This document shows positions 35,498 through 44,050 of a DNA stretch of 64,000 bases, one piece after another. The stretch's first letter is position 1, and the number at the start of each line of letters is the position of its first letter. This DNA comes from Actinobacteria bacterium OV320 (lineage in GTDB: Bacteria > Actinomycetota > Actinomycetes > Streptomycetales > Streptomycetaceae), in assembly GCA_001298545.1 (NCBI GenBank), contig LJCX01000028.1:434001-498000 (forward strand). Direction: 5' to 3'. The translations under genes and the position numbers were made by a program. The notes below the pieces were generated by a model that saw only the letters and a program-made list of their open reading frames with translations, made no database searches and was not told where the DNA came from.

Positions 35498-35724
35498 GGG
35501 GGATCCTTACGGGGAGGAGCGGGCTTACGTCCTGTCAGTGGTCGCCGCCACGTGAAGAGTTGCCGCGTGCGAAGGATTTTTTCCGGGGCCGTCTTTGCCG
35601 GACGATCAAACACCTTCACGATTCCCCCACCTCCCCCTTAAGGTGCGCATCGGGGACGAACACCTCTCTCCGGGGAGGGATCACCACACATGGACCGGCG
35701 TCATCGTCAACTGGGGGATCTTCC

Positions 35725-36090
35725 ATGGCACTCTTCGGCAACGCGCACCCGATCGACCCGGCGCAGGCGCAGCAGGACTACGCCCGACTGCTGGGCCAGG
35801 GCGAGCATGTGCAGGCCGCGTTCCTGCTGATCCGCGACACCATCCTGTTCACGGACCGGCGGCTGATCCTCGTCGACAAGCAGGGGATCACCGGCAAGAA
35901 GACGGAGTACCACTCCATTCCGTACCGCAGCATCACGCACTTCGCGGTGGAGACCGCCGGCACCTTCGACCTGGACGCCGAGCTGAAGATCTGGGTGTCC
36001 GGCTCGTCCGTGCCGATCGAGAAGACGTTCACCAAGGGTGTGGACATCTACGAGGTGCAGGCGATCCTCACGCAGTTCGTGGCCGGGTAA
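35725..36090 (+). CDS. Bacterial PH-domain protein (PF08000 type)
   Basis: A 121-aa protein is almost entirely one bacterial pleckstrin-homology-like domain: an N-terminal helix (DPAQAQQDYARLLGQGEHV), then strands FLLIRDTILFTDRRLILVDK and YHSIPYRSITHFAVETAGTF, and a C-terminal helix YEVQAILTQFV. Members are small soluble or oligomeric proteins of unknown function. ATG at 35725 follows GGGGGA. It is separated from the next gene by 128 bp. Confidence 0.9.
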   Translation: MALFGNAHPIDPAQAQQDYARLLGQGEHVQAAFLLIRDTILFTDRRLILVDKQGITGKKTEYHSIPYRSITHFAVETAGTFDLDAELKIWVSGSSVPIEKTFTKGVDIYEVQAILTQFVAG

Positions 36091-36218
36091 CGCCCCCGTC
36101 CACGGCCCCCGAACGGGTCCACGGCCCCGTTCGGGGGGCGTGCGCCCCGGGCGCGCTTTACACTCGCGGGCGGGGCGCAGGCGCACGGAAGGTGCGCGCG
36201 CGGGGATGGGGGATTCGC

Positions 36219-37676
36219 GTGAACGAGCTTGTTTTCAGGCGTGGTTGGCGGGTGGCCGTGGTGCTGCTGGCCGGGCTGCTGGGTGCCGCGGCGCTGCCCG
36301 CCGTGCCCGCCGCCGCCGTGCACGGTGCGGTGCCCGGTGACTTCAACGGGGACGGCTACCGCGACGCCGTACTGCCCGCCCCGGGCGCGAACGTGGCGGG
36401 CAGGGAACGGGCGGGCGCCGTCGTCGTGCTGTACGGGTCGAAGACGGGACTGTCGGCCGCCCGGCGAGCGCTGATCACGCAGAACACCGCGGGCGTGCCG
36501 GACACCGCCGAGGCGGGCGACGGGTTCGGCTCCGCCACCGCCACGGCCGACCTGAACCGGGACGGCTACGCGGACCTGGTCGTCGGCTCCCCCTTCGAGA
36601 GCACGGCGAGGGGCCGGGAAGCGGGGTCCGTGACCGTGCTGTGGGGCAGCGGGAGCGGGCTCACCACGGGTACCGACCTGCCCGCCTCGGCGACGCCGGG
36701 CATGGACCCCTACCACTACGGCGCGGACATCGCCGCGACCCGCGGGACCTCCGCCGCGCGGTCCGAGATCCTGGTCGCGAGCTGGGGCGGTGCCGTCCGC
36801 TTCGCCGGCCCCTTCACCCGCACCGGCGGCTACGGTGCCTCCGCGGTCGCGGCGGACAGCTCCTGGGGGGACTCCGTCGCGCTCGGCGACTTCGACGGCG
36901 ACGGCTCCCCCGAGCACGTGAACGTGACGTACGGACAGGGCGGGGAGACCGGCGGGTTCGTCTTCGTCGACCCGGAGGACCAGGACCACGTCGGCCTCCC
37001 GGCCCGTCTCACCCACGGCAACGGCCATATCGCCGCCACCGGGGACGTCGACGGCGACGGCTACGACGACCTGGTGGTCGGCGACCCGGACGAACCCGAA
37101 GTCGCGGGCGTGGACGGCGCGTCGGGCGGTCGCGTGCTCGTCTGGCGCGGCTCGGCGGCGGGCATCGCGCCCGACGCCGTGCCCGAGCAGATCACGCAGG
37201 ACACCGCCGGCGTGCCCGACGCGAGCGAGAAGGGCGACGTCTTCGGCGGCGCCCTGACGGTGACCGACCTCAACCGCGACGGCCTCGCGGACCTCGTGAT
37301 CGGCGCGCCGCGCGAGTCGGTCGGCACCAAGGCGCAGGCCGGCCAGGTGACGGTCGTACCCGGCCGCCGCACCGGCGTCCTCGGCACCGGCGCGTACGCC
37401 TTCACCCAGGACACGGCGGGCGTCCCGGACGCCTCCGAGGCGGGGGACGGGTTCGGTACGACGGTCGCGGCCGGGGACGTGAACCGGGACGGCAGGCCGG
37501 AGCTGTTCGTCAGCGCCTCGGGCGAGAACGAGTCCACCGGCGCCGTCTGGACCCTGCCCGGCTTCACCGCCGGCCCGACCGCCGCCCGCAGCCGCGTCTT
37601 CACGGCCCCCTCGGTCGGCCTCACCCAGCCGAACTCGGTCCTGCTGGGCGGGTACGGCCTGGGCTGGGTGATCTGA
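36219..37676 (+). CDS. Secreted FG-GAP repeat (integrin-alpha-like beta-propeller) protein
   Basis: The 485-aa product has a signal peptide (WRVAVVLLAGLLGAAALPAV, cleavage near AAAVHG). Six FG-GAP-type blades follow, each with a calcium-binding loop: DFNGDGYRD, DLNRDGYAD, DFDGDGSPE, DVDGDGYDD, DLNRDGLAD and DVNRDGRPE. TQDTAGVPDASE or near variants recur between blades. It should fold as a Ca-stabilised extracellular beta-propeller used for binding; no catalytic domain is present. GTG at 36219 follows GGGGGA. It is monocistronic. Confidence 0.92.
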   Translation: MNELVFRRGWRVAVVLLAGLLGAAALPAVPAAAVHGAVPGDFNGDGYRDAVLPAPGANVAGRERAGAVVVLYGSKTGLSAARRALITQNTAGVPDTAEAGDGFGSATATADLNRDGYADLVVGSPFESTARGREAGSVTVLWGSGSGLTTGTDLPASATPGMDPYHYGADIAATRGTSAARSEILVASWGGAVRFAGPFTRTGGYGASAVAADSSWGDSVALGDFDGDGSPEHVNVTYGQGGETGGFVFVDPEDQDHVGLPARLTHGNGHIAATGDVDGDGYDDLVVGDPDEPEVAGVDGASGGRVLVWRGSAAGIAPDAVPEQITQDTAGVPDASEKGDVFGGALTVTDLNRDGLADLVIGAPRESVGTKAQAGQVTVVPGRRTGVLGTGAYAFTQDTAGVPDASEAGDGFGTTVAAGDVNRDGRPELFVSASGENESTGAVWTLPGFTAGPTAARSRVFTAPSVGLTQPNSVLLGGYGLGWVI

Positions 37677-37765
37677 CCCCGGGTCACCCGGCCACCGGCA
37701 CCCGGTGGTGCCGCCGCACCCGCCGAACCCCGCACGACGGTCACCACACCTGGTACGACTACCCG

Positions 37766-38443
37766 GTGGACCTTCTCGAACCCCACCTCCGGCTCCTCGC
37801 CGAGGTCTTCGACGTGGCCGCCGCCGGCGCCCCCTGGGCCCTGGCCGGCGGCTACGCGCTCCAGGCGCACGAGCTGCTCCAACGCCCGCACGCGAACGTG
37901 GACTTGGCGACCGAGAGCGCGGAGCCGATGCCCCGGCTCGCCGAGGCGCTGGGCGCGGCGCTCACCTCCCGGGGCGGCCACGAGGCGACGGTGTGGGACA
38001 CGGACCCGCTGTCCGCGCACCTGGCCGTGCTGGACCGCGCCACGGACACGGTCCTCCGGTTGGCCCTGCACAAGGAGACCTTCTGGAGCCCGCCCGTCCC
38101 GACCCCGTACGGTCCGGCGCTCGCCCTCCCGGACGCGGTGGGCACGAAGGTGCGGGCGCTCTACGACCGCGGTCTGGCCGTCGACCTGATCGACGCGAGA
38201 GCGGCGTCGGCCCGCTTCACCCACCCCGACCTGGAGGAACTGGCCCGCCGCCATGCCCGGGACGACTTCGACCTGCCCACCCTCCAGACCCGGCTGACGG
38301 GCACGGACCACTACCCGGACACGGCGTTCACGGCGTACGGCCTGACCGAGGACCAGCTCACGGACCTGCGTGCGTGGGCCCAGAGCTGGTCGACGGACAT
38401 CGCGGAGCGGCTGCTGGAGGAGGGGGCGTCACCGGACGAGTGA
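37766..38443 (+). CDS. Nucleotidyltransferase-like (AbiEii/DUF1814-type) protein
   Basis: A 225-aa protein begins near LLAEVFDVAAAGAPWALAGG with a GGYALQAHELLQRPHANVDL segment, matching the GG...DxD arrangement of minimal nucleotidyltransferases of the AbiEii kind. PDAVGTKVRALYDRGLAVDL near residue 130 is the second conserved block, and the C-terminus is helical. In phage-defence systems such enzymes pyrophosphorylate tRNA; here no AbiEi antitoxin partner is next to it, so it may be a stand-alone housekeeping protein. GTG at 37766 lacks a ribosome site and may be leaderless. Confidence 0.72.
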   Translation: MDLLEPHLRLLAEVFDVAAAGAPWALAGGYALQAHELLQRPHANVDLATESAEPMPRLAEALGAALTSRGGHEATVWDTDPLSAHLAVLDRATDTVLRLALHKETFWSPPVPTPYGPALALPDAVGTKVRALYDRGLAVDLIDARAASARFTHPDLEELARRHARDDFDLPTLQTRLTGTDHYPDTAFTAYGLTEDQLTDLRAWAQSWSTDIAERLLEEGASPDE

Positions 38444-38496
38444 CCGGGACGCACGGGTGGGGCCCGGTCCGCCGGAACGCCCCCGCGCCGCCGGGA

Positions 38497-39534
38497 TCAG
38501 CTGGAAGAAGCCGACGCCTCGGCCGACGCCGTCTCGGACGCGCCCGGCTGGACCGCGTCGTCGGTGCCCTCGTGGGTGGCGTCGGGTTCGACACCCATCG
38601 TGATCGAACCCACGACACCCTTGGCGATGTTCTTCTTGTTGTACTTCAGCTTGAGCAGACCGCCCTGGACGCCGCTCTGGTCGTAGATCGTGTCCTCGGT
38701 GAGCGTGGTGCGCTCGGTGGTGCTGGTGGAGTACGGCCCCACCTCGGCCGAGGCGAGCACGGACTCCTCGTCGAAGAAGAACTGACCCGTGTGGCAGGTG
38801 TTGCCGCCCTCGTAACCGGCGTCGGTCCACTCGCCGTTGACGTGCACCTTGGTGTGGATGTGGACCGTGCGGCCGCGGTACCAGCCCGGGAAGATCGTCT
38901 TGAAGGTGACGCGGCCCTGCCTGTCGGTCTTCCAGGTCCCCCGCAGATAGCGCTCGTCGTCGGTGGGCTCCTCGTGCCCGCCGCCACCGCCGCCACCGGA
39001 CGGCGGCTCGCCGGTCGGGGTGCCGGTCGGCACGTCGGTCGGCGTACCGGTCGGGGTGCCGGACGGCGCGTCGGTGGGAGCACCGCCACCACCACCGGTG
39101 GAGAGGCTCTCGTAGCCGGAGTAGATACCGAGGGCGTCGCAGTGCCAGATGTCGACGGCGGCGTTCGCGAGGGGTTTGCAGGTCTCGGAGTCGATCACCT
39201 TGAGGGCGAGGGTGAGCGGGATGCCCTCCTTGTCCTCGGTGATGTCCTGGCGGAGCTTGTCCGCGTCGATGTAGTACGGGCCTTCGGTGGTCTCGGAGGT
39301 GAGCTTGTAGCAGACCTCGCCGGCACTCGCGGAAGCGGCGGCCTTGGGCTTGGTCCCGCTCTTCTCCCCGGCGAAGGCGCCGGCGGCGAGCGCCCCGCCC
39401 GCACCGACGGCGACGGCCGCGCCCGCACCGGCGACGACCACCTTGCGTCGGGTCAGATCACGCTTGTGCCTGGGGCCTTGCCGGTCATTCTCGGCACCGG
39501 CTGTGCTTTCTGTGTTTCCTGAGTTTCCCGTCAT
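38497..39534 (-). CDS. Tat-exported intradiol ring-cleavage dioxygenase 1
   Basis: The 345-aa protein has a twin-arginine signal (DLTRRKVVVAGAGAAVAVGA). An intradiol dioxygenase domain follows, with Fe(III) ligands expected at Tyr in TEGPYYIDADKLRQD, Tyr in FPGWYRGR and His-x-His in TVHIHTKVH. These enzymes split catechol-type rings between the hydroxyls. A Gly/Thr/Pro linker of about 45 residues (GTPTGTPTDVPTGTPTG) interrupts the domain between AVDIWHCDALGIYSGY and RYLRGTW. The C-terminus ends in an Ala/Ser tail. ATG at 39534 is chosen. A close paralogue lies at 44331-45281, and an iron-box-like site is 117 bp upstream. Confidence 0.93.
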   Translation of the reverse strand: MTGNSGNTESTAGAENDRQGPRHKRDLTRRKVVVAGAGAAVAVGAGGALAAGAFAGEKSGTKPKAAASASAGEVCYKLTSETTEGPYYIDADKLRQDITEDKEGIPLTLALKVIDSETCKPLANAAVDIWHCDALGIYSGYESLSTGGGGGAPTDAPSGTPTGTPTDVPTGTPTGEPPSGGGGGGGHEEPTDDERYLRGTWKTDRQGRVTFKTIFPGWYRGRTVHIHTKVHVNGEWTDAGYEGGNTCHTGQFFFDEESVLASAEVGPYSTSTTERTTLTEDTIYDQSGVQGGLLKLKYNKKNIAKGVVGSITMGVEPDATHEGTDDAVQPGASETASAEASASSS

Positions 39535-39650
39535 GGCCGCGAAGCTAGGAGGCGGGCCTGTCAGAGGCGTGGGAACGACCTGTGGAATTCCAAGGGCAGG
39601 CAAAAAGCGCCGGGCTCCGGGTCTGTTTTGAGCCTGCCCATGGTAAGGGG

Positions 39651-39669
39651 ATTGGTGAGGCTTACCTTA
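39651..39669. promoter_or_regulatory. DtxR/IdeR (DmdR)-type iron box
   Basis: ATTGGTGAGGCTTACCTTA matches the DtxR-family consensus TTAGGTTAGGCTAACCTAA at 14 of 19 positions, and an outer GGTAAG (39642-39647) adds a further inverted half-site. It is 117 bp upstream of dioxygenase 1 and 310 bp upstream of the RHH regulator gene. Iron repression of the dioxygenase is the likeliest role. Confidence 0.6.
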
Positions 39670-39741
39670 CTTTTATCTCCGCGGGCGCGTACGGCACGAC
39701 CCCGTCACCCACCCCCCGCAAGCACCCCCTGGCACCACCTC

Positions 39742-39980
39742 AGCGCCATGAGGTGCCACGAGGTGCCATGAGGCGCCACGGAGCGTGATGCGGGGTGCCA
39801 TCAGGTGCCACCGGGTGCCACCCGATGCCACCAGAAGCCCGTGCGCGCACATGGCGCCACAGTTGCCCACCCGGACACCATCACATTTCCGCAGGTCAGC
39901 GCGCCGTCACCCATCAACGACCCGGAGATGTCACTCCACGGCTTGCACATGGCGCCATAGTGGTGCCATCATGGCGTCAT
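39742..39980. promoter_or_regulatory. 10-bp-phased GGYGCCA operator array upstream of RHH regulator
   Basis: GCCA cores occur at 39745, 39755, 39765 and 39775, then at 39797, 39807, 39817 and 39827. Each sits in GGTGCCA/GGCGCCA-like 10-bp units on one face of the helix. Further copies are at about 39853, in the perfect palindrome ATGGCGCCAT at 39949-39958, at 39962-39969 and in ATGGCGTCAT overlapping the start codon. Such arrays suit cooperative binding by a ribbon-helix-helix protein, here probably the adjacent gene's own product. The rest of this 440-bp gap holds only the iron box. Confidence 0.7.
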
Positions 39981-40494
39981 GGACCTCACCCCGTATGTCG
40001 ACACCCTCCGCCGCGAACTCGCGGTGGCCGCCGAAGCCGGCGGTGACGAAGCCCGCGAGCTGGCGGAGCGGCTCACCGCTCCCCTGGAGTCGGCGACCCG
40101 GCTGACCATGCTCCATGTGCTTTCCGCCGCCACGGACGAGATCACCCGCGATCTCGCCCCCGGCTCGGTCGACGTACGGCTGCGCGGGCTCGACCCTCAG
40201 TTCGTGGTGACCCTCCCGCCGGGCGACGGCGGTGCCATCGCGGAGCCGGTCGCGCCCACCGAGCCGCTCAAGGCCCCGGCCGAAGGCGACGAGGGCGGCA
40301 CCGCCCGCGTCAACCTGCGCCTGCCGGCCCACCTCAAGGCCCGCGCCGAGGAGGCCGCGACCCGCGAGGGCCTGTCGGTCAACGCCTGGCTGGTGCGTGC
40401 CGTGTCGGCCGCGGTCGACGGTGGCGCCCGGCCGCCGCGCACGACGGAGAAGGCCCAGGCCCTCGGACAGAGCTTCACGGGCTGGGTGCGCTAG
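39979..40494 (+). CDS. Ribbon-helix-helix (HicB/Arc-like) regulator
   Basis: The 171-aa protein has an N-terminal helical region of about 100 residues and a C-terminal ribbon-helix-helix at about 108-150: ARVNLRLPAHLKARAEEAA then GLSVNAWLVRAVSAAV. The strand ARVNLRL and helices match HicB/Arc/CopG DNA-binding folds. Although such proteins are often labelled HicB antitoxins, no HicA toxin is adjacent; instead it heads a gene set with a DUF4097 protein and an ABC exporter. The promoter holds a phased array of GGYGCCA sites that could be its operator. ATG at 39979 lies within the last repeat, so binding would block transcription start or translation. Confidence 0.85.
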   Translation: MDLTPYVDTLRRELAVAAEAGGDEARELAERLTAPLESATRLTMLHVLSAATDEITRDLAPGSVDVRLRGLDPQFVVTLPPGDGGAIAEPVAPTEPLKAPAEGDEGGTARVNLRLPAHLKARAEEAATREGLSVNAWLVRAVSAAVDGGARPPRTTEKAQALGQSFTGWVR

Positions 40495-40616
40495 CGCCGC
40501 ACCGCCCGCACCCCACTGCACCCCACTGCACCCGCACCACCGCACCCCGCACCACTTCACCCACACCACGTCCCACCAGCGGGGACGCCCTGAAGACCCA
40601 AGAGGACGGGACAGCC

Positions 40617-41465
40617 ATGCCTTCTTTCGACACTCCCGAACCGATCTCGGTCACCGCACGCGTGGACGCCGGTTCCCTCCAGTTCACCGCGACCGACCGC
40701 CCCGACACCGTCGTCGAGGTGCGGCCCCGCGACCCGGAGAAGGACCTGGACACCCGGGCGGCCGCCCAGACCGAGGTCACCTACGCGAGCGGTGTACTGA
40801 CCATCAGGACGCCCAAGCCCACCCTGTTCGGTCTCGGCCGCACCGGCACCGTCGACGTGACGGTCGACCTGCCCACGGGCTCACGCCTCGACACGACCGG
40901 CGCCTGGACCCAGGTCATCGGCGAGGGCCGGCTCGGCGAGGTCCGCGTGAAGAACTCGGCCGGCGACGTCCGCCTCGACACCACGGGCCCGTTGGAGCTG
41001 ACCGCCTCGCACGGCACGATCACCGTGGACCGCGTCGAGGGCTCCGCCGAGATCACCGCCAGCTCCGGCAGCATGCGCGTCGGCTTCATCGACGGCTCCG
41101 CCGTCCTGAAGAACTCGCACGGCAGCACGACGGTCGGCGCCGTGACCGGTGAACTGCGCGTGAGCGGCGCCAACGGCGACATCGACATCACCCGCGCCGA
41201 GGACTCGGTCACCGCCACCACCGCCCACGGCACCCTGCGGGTGGGCGAAGTGGTCCGCGGCACCGTCCAGTTGGAGACCTCCTACGGTGCCATCGACGTC
41301 GGCATCCGCGAGGGCACGGCAGCCTGGCTCGACGTCAGCTCCGACTCCGGCCAGGTGCGCAACACGCTCACCTCGTCCGAGTCCCCGGAGCAGACCGAGG
41401 AGACCGTGAAGATCCGCGCCCGCACCCGGTTCGGCAACATCCACGTCCGCCGCGCCAAGGCCTGA
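40617..41465 (+). CDS. DUF4097 family beta-strand repeat protein
   Basis: A 282-aa protein lacking a signal peptide is made of repeated short beta-strands (DVRLDTTGPLELTASHGTIT, SAEITASSGSMRVGFIDGSA, TVGAVTGELRVSGANGDIDI, SVTATTAHGTLRVGEVV), the DUF4097 pattern predicted to form a right-handed beta-helix. The function is unknown; in Streptomyces it is repeatedly found between an RHH protein and a DrrAB-type transporter (recalled, not checked). ATG at 40617 follows GAGGACGGGA. The ABC transporter genes follow within 60 bp, indicating one operon. Confidence 0.88.
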   Translation: MPSFDTPEPISVTARVDAGSLQFTATDRPDTVVEVRPRDPEKDLDTRAAAQTEVTYASGVLTIRTPKPTLFGLGRTGTVDVTVDLPTGSRLDTTGAWTQVIGEGRLGEVRVKNSAGDVRLDTTGPLELTASHGTITVDRVEGSAEITASSGSMRVGFIDGSAVLKNSHGSTTVGAVTGELRVSGANGDIDITRAEDSVTATTAHGTLRVGEVVRGTVQLETSYGAIDVGIREGTAAWLDVSSDSGQVRNTLTSSESPEQTEETVKIRARTRFGNIHVRRAKA

Positions 41466-41525
41466 GCAGCGCGTTCTCGGCCGGCCCCGCCCCCACCCAC
41501 TTCAAGCCTTCGAACGGAGGGCCCC

Positions 41526-42542
41526 ATGCCTTCTTCTGTCATGCCCACGCCCAATCGGGGTGACGGTCACCCCTCGCCGATCGCCGTCTCCGCCATCGGT
41601 CTGCGCAAGTCCTACGGCGACAAGACCGTCCTCGACGGCATCGACCTGCGCATCCCGGCCGGTTCCGTGTTCGCGTTGCTCGGGCCGAACGGCGCCGGCA
41701 AGACCACCGCCGTCAAGATCCTTTCCACACTCATCACCGCCGACGGCGGACAGGCCCAGGTCGCGGGCCACGACCTCGCGGCCGATCCGCAGGCGGTGCG
41801 TGCCGCGATCGGTGTCACCGGGCAGTTCTCCGCCGTGGACGGGCTGATCACCGGCGAGGAGAACATGCTCCTCATGGCGGACCTGCACCACCTGTCCAAG
41901 GCGGAGGGGCGGCGGGTCGCCGCCGCCCTGCTGGAGCGCTTCGACCTGGTCGAGGCCGCGAAGAAGCCCGCCTCGACCTACTCCGGTGGCATGAAGCGCC
42001 GCCTCGACATCGCCATGACCCTCGTCGGCAGCCCGCGGATCATCTTCCTCGACGAGCCGACCACCGGCCTGGACCCACGCTCCCGGCACAACATGTGGCA
42101 GATCATCCGCGAACTCGTCTCCGACGGCGTCACCGTCTTCCTCACCACCCAGTACCTGGAAGAGGCCGACGAACTCGCCGACCGCATCGCCGTACTGAAC
42201 GACGGCAGGATCGCCGCCGAGGGCAGCGCCGAAGAACTCAAGCGGCTCGTCCCCGGCGGACACGTCCGGCTCCGCTTCGCCGACCCCGCCGCCCACCACA
42301 GAGCCGCCCGCGCACTGCCCGAGGTCACCCGCGACGACGAGGCACTAGCCCTGCAGATCCCCAGCGACGGCAGCCAGCGCGACCTGCGCACCATCCTCGA
42401 CCGGCTCGACACGGCCGGCATCCAGGCCGACGAACTGACCGTGCACACCCCCGACCTCGACGACGTCTTCTTCGCCCTCACCGCCTCCACCGTGCCGGTC
42501 CAGCCCAGCCGGCCCGGCCAGCCCAAGGAGAACGCCCGATGA
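41526..42542 (+). CDS. ABC transporter ATP-binding protein, DrrA type
   Basis: A 338-aa ABC ATPase has Walker A GPNGAGKTT, signature YSGGMKRRLDIA, Walker B IIFLDEPTTGLD and switch TTQYLEEADELAD. The glutamine switch and the C-terminal accessory region of about 100 residues are characteristic of DrrA-like drug-resistance exporters. It energises export by the permease encoded directly downstream, with which it overlaps by ATGA. ATG at 41526 follows GGAGGGCCCC. The third gene of the RHH-DUF4097-ABC operon; the cargo is unknown but may be a hydrophobic compound. Confidence 0.95.
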   Translation: MPSSVMPTPNRGDGHPSPIAVSAIGLRKSYGDKTVLDGIDLRIPAGSVFALLGPNGAGKTTAVKILSTLITADGGQAQVAGHDLAADPQAVRAAIGVTGQFSAVDGLITGEENMLLMADLHHLSKAEGRRVAAALLERFDLVEAAKKPASTYSGGMKRRLDIAMTLVGSPRIIFLDEPTTGLDPRSRHNMWQIIRELVSDGVTVFLTTQYLEEADELADRIAVLNDGRIAAEGSAEELKRLVPGGHVRLRFADPAAHHRAARALPEVTRDDEALALQIPSDGSQRDLRTILDRLDTAGIQADELTVHTPDLDDVFFALTASTVPVQPSRPGQPKENAR

Positions 42543-43327
42543 GCTCCCTCGCCCTCGCCGTGCGCGACTCGTCCACCATGCTGCGCCGCAACCTCCTGCA
42601 CGCCCGGCGCTACCCGTCGATGACACTGAACCTGCTGCTCACGCCCGTCATGCTGCTGCTGCTCTTCGTCTACGTCTTCGGCGACGCGATGAGCGCGGGC
42701 ATCGGCGGCGCCGCCGACCGCTCCGCGTACATCGCCTACCTCGTACCCGGCCTGCTGCTGATGACCATCGGCTCCACCACGATCGGCACCGCGGTGTCCG
42801 TCTCCATGGACATGACCGAGGGCATCATCGCCCGCTTCCGCACCATGGCGATTCACCGCGGATCGGTGCTCTTCGGACACGTCGTCGGCAGCGTGATCCA
42901 ATGCGTCATGAGCGTGGCCCTGGCCGGCGCCGTCGGGGTGGCCATCGGCTTCCGGTCCACCGACGCCACACCCCTGGAATGGCTCGCGGCCTTCGGGCTG
43001 CTCGTCCTCTTCGCCACCGCCCTCACCTGGATCGCGGTCGGCATGGGCCTGTCCAGCCCGAACGCCGAAGCGGCCAGCAACAACGCCATGCCGCTGATCT
43101 TCCTGCCGCTCATCTCCAGCGCCTTCGTCCCGGTCGACGCGATGCCGGGCTGGTTCCAGCCCATCGCCGAGTACCAGCCGTTCACCCCGGCCATCGAAAC
43201 CCTCCGCGGACTCCTCCTCGGCAGCGAGATCGGCCACAACGGATGGCTCGCCGTCGCCTGGTGCCTCGGACTCGCGATCCTCGGCTACCTCTGGTCCAAG
43301 TCACTGTTCGACCGCGACCCGAAGTAG
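42539..43327 (+). CDS. ABC-2 type transporter permease, DrrB type
   Basis: A 262-aa membrane protein has six hydrophobic segments typical of ABC-2 permeases, for example LNLLLTPVMLLLLFVYVFGD, YLVPGLLLMTIGSTTIGTAV and LIFLPLISSAFVPVDAMPGW. The last contains the conserved drug-exporter loop FVPVDAMPGWFQPIAEYQPF. It pairs with the upstream DrrA-type ATPase, whose stop it overlaps (ATGA at 42539-42542). The C-terminus SKSLFDRDPK is cytoplasmic. A double hairpin terminator follows. Confidence 0.95.
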   Translation: MSSLALAVRDSSTMLRRNLLHARRYPSMTLNLLLTPVMLLLLFVYVFGDAMSAGIGGAADRSAYIAYLVPGLLLMTIGSTTIGTAVSVSMDMTEGIIARFRTMAIHRGSVLFGHVVGSVIQCVMSVALAGAVGVAIGFRSTDATPLEWLAAFGLLVLFATALTWIAVGMGLSSPNAEAASNNAMPLIFLPLISSAFVPVDAMPGWFQPIAEYQPFTPAIETLRGLLLGSEIGHNGWLAVAWCLGLAILGYLWSKSLFDRDPK

Positions 43328-43381
43328 GGGGAGCAGGACCGGCCGGCAGCGTGCGGGCAGGGTCCCGAAGCTCGTCCCGCC

Positions 43382-43426
43382 GCGGGGCGGCGCACTCCGA
43401 CACCGTGTCGGCGTACGCCGCCCCGC
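43382..43426 (+). terminator. Nested hairpin terminator after ABC operon
   Basis: An outer stem GCGGGGCGGCG (43382-43392) pairs exactly with 43416-43426, and an inner stem CCGACAC (43397-43403) with 43405-43411. It lies 55 bp after the permease stop. The remaining 120 bp to the next gene contain nothing recognisable. Confidence 0.75.
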
Positions 43427-43549
43427 AGCCGTTCACGCGGCAGCACCGACGGTGAGGCAGCGAGGAAGGCCGCCAGGCAGGCACAGAAAGGCAACGACGG
43501 CGAGCAGACACGGCGAGGCAGCCACGGCGGCGGACACGACGAAGGTCGT

Positions 43550-44050
43550 CTAGCGGGACGTGACCGCGCAGCCCGCGCCGGCTGCCGGGACGCGGGCCGC
43601 ACGGGGGAGAGCGGGCCCGTCCACGGCCGCCGAGGCCGGTTGTCCCAGTGCCGCACGCGCCGAGCGAAGATGCTCCAGCCCTTCCTTCGCCACCCGCGTG
43701 ACCTCCTCGTACTCCCCCGCCGTTCGGGCCCCGGACAGCCGGTCGCGCGCCGCGCGATGACACTCCGCCGCGCTGGTCAGCGCCCGGCCCGCCGCCTCGT
43801 CCGCACCCGCCCAGGCCCGAGCGCCCGGCGGGACGAGGCCGCCGCCCAGCCGGATCAGCCAGTGGTTCGCCTCCGCCTCCGCATCAAGGTCGGACAGTCC
43901 GGAGGGACCCGACGCACCGGACCGGCCCGGACGTCCCGGCCGGCCGGCCGGACGTCGGGTGCGACCCGCGCGGCGCCGGGCCACCACCCCCGCCACCGCG
44001 CCGACGATCAGCAGCACCGACAGCGCGATCATGAACCCCGTGGATCCCAT
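43550..44050 (-). CDS. Small membrane-anchored hypothetical protein
   Basis: The 166-aa product has one N-terminal membrane helix (MIALSVLLIVGAVAGVVA) and a basic Arg/Gly/Pro-rich segment (RRRAGRTRRPAGRPGRPGRS). A helical cytoplasmic domain follows, with LDAEAEANHWLIRLGGGLVP and EYEEVTRVAKEGLEHLRSAR. It is conserved in Streptomyces as a hypothetical protein. ATG at 44050 is preceded by GGGAGG. No functional neighbours are apparent. Confidence 0.78.
   Translation of the reverse strand: MGSTGFMIALSVLLIVGAVAGVVARRRAGRTRRPAGRPGRPGRSGASGPSGLSDLDAEAEANHWLIRLGGGLVPPGARAWAGADEAAGRALTSAAECHRAARDRLSGARTAGEYEEVTRVAKEGLEHLRSARAALGQPASAAVDGPALPRAARVPAAGAGCAVTSR

Noticed and set aside
34151..35641. A 496-codon plus-strand frame opposite the pectate lyase gene
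   Set aside because: Low-complexity Val/Gly/Arg translation without domains; the opposite strand encodes an unmistakable PL1 lyase with signal peptide.
37766..38443. An AbiEi/AbiEii abortive-infection toxin-antitoxin system
   Set aside because: Only a distant nucleotidyltransferase-like protein is present; no AbiEi antitoxin gene lies on either side.
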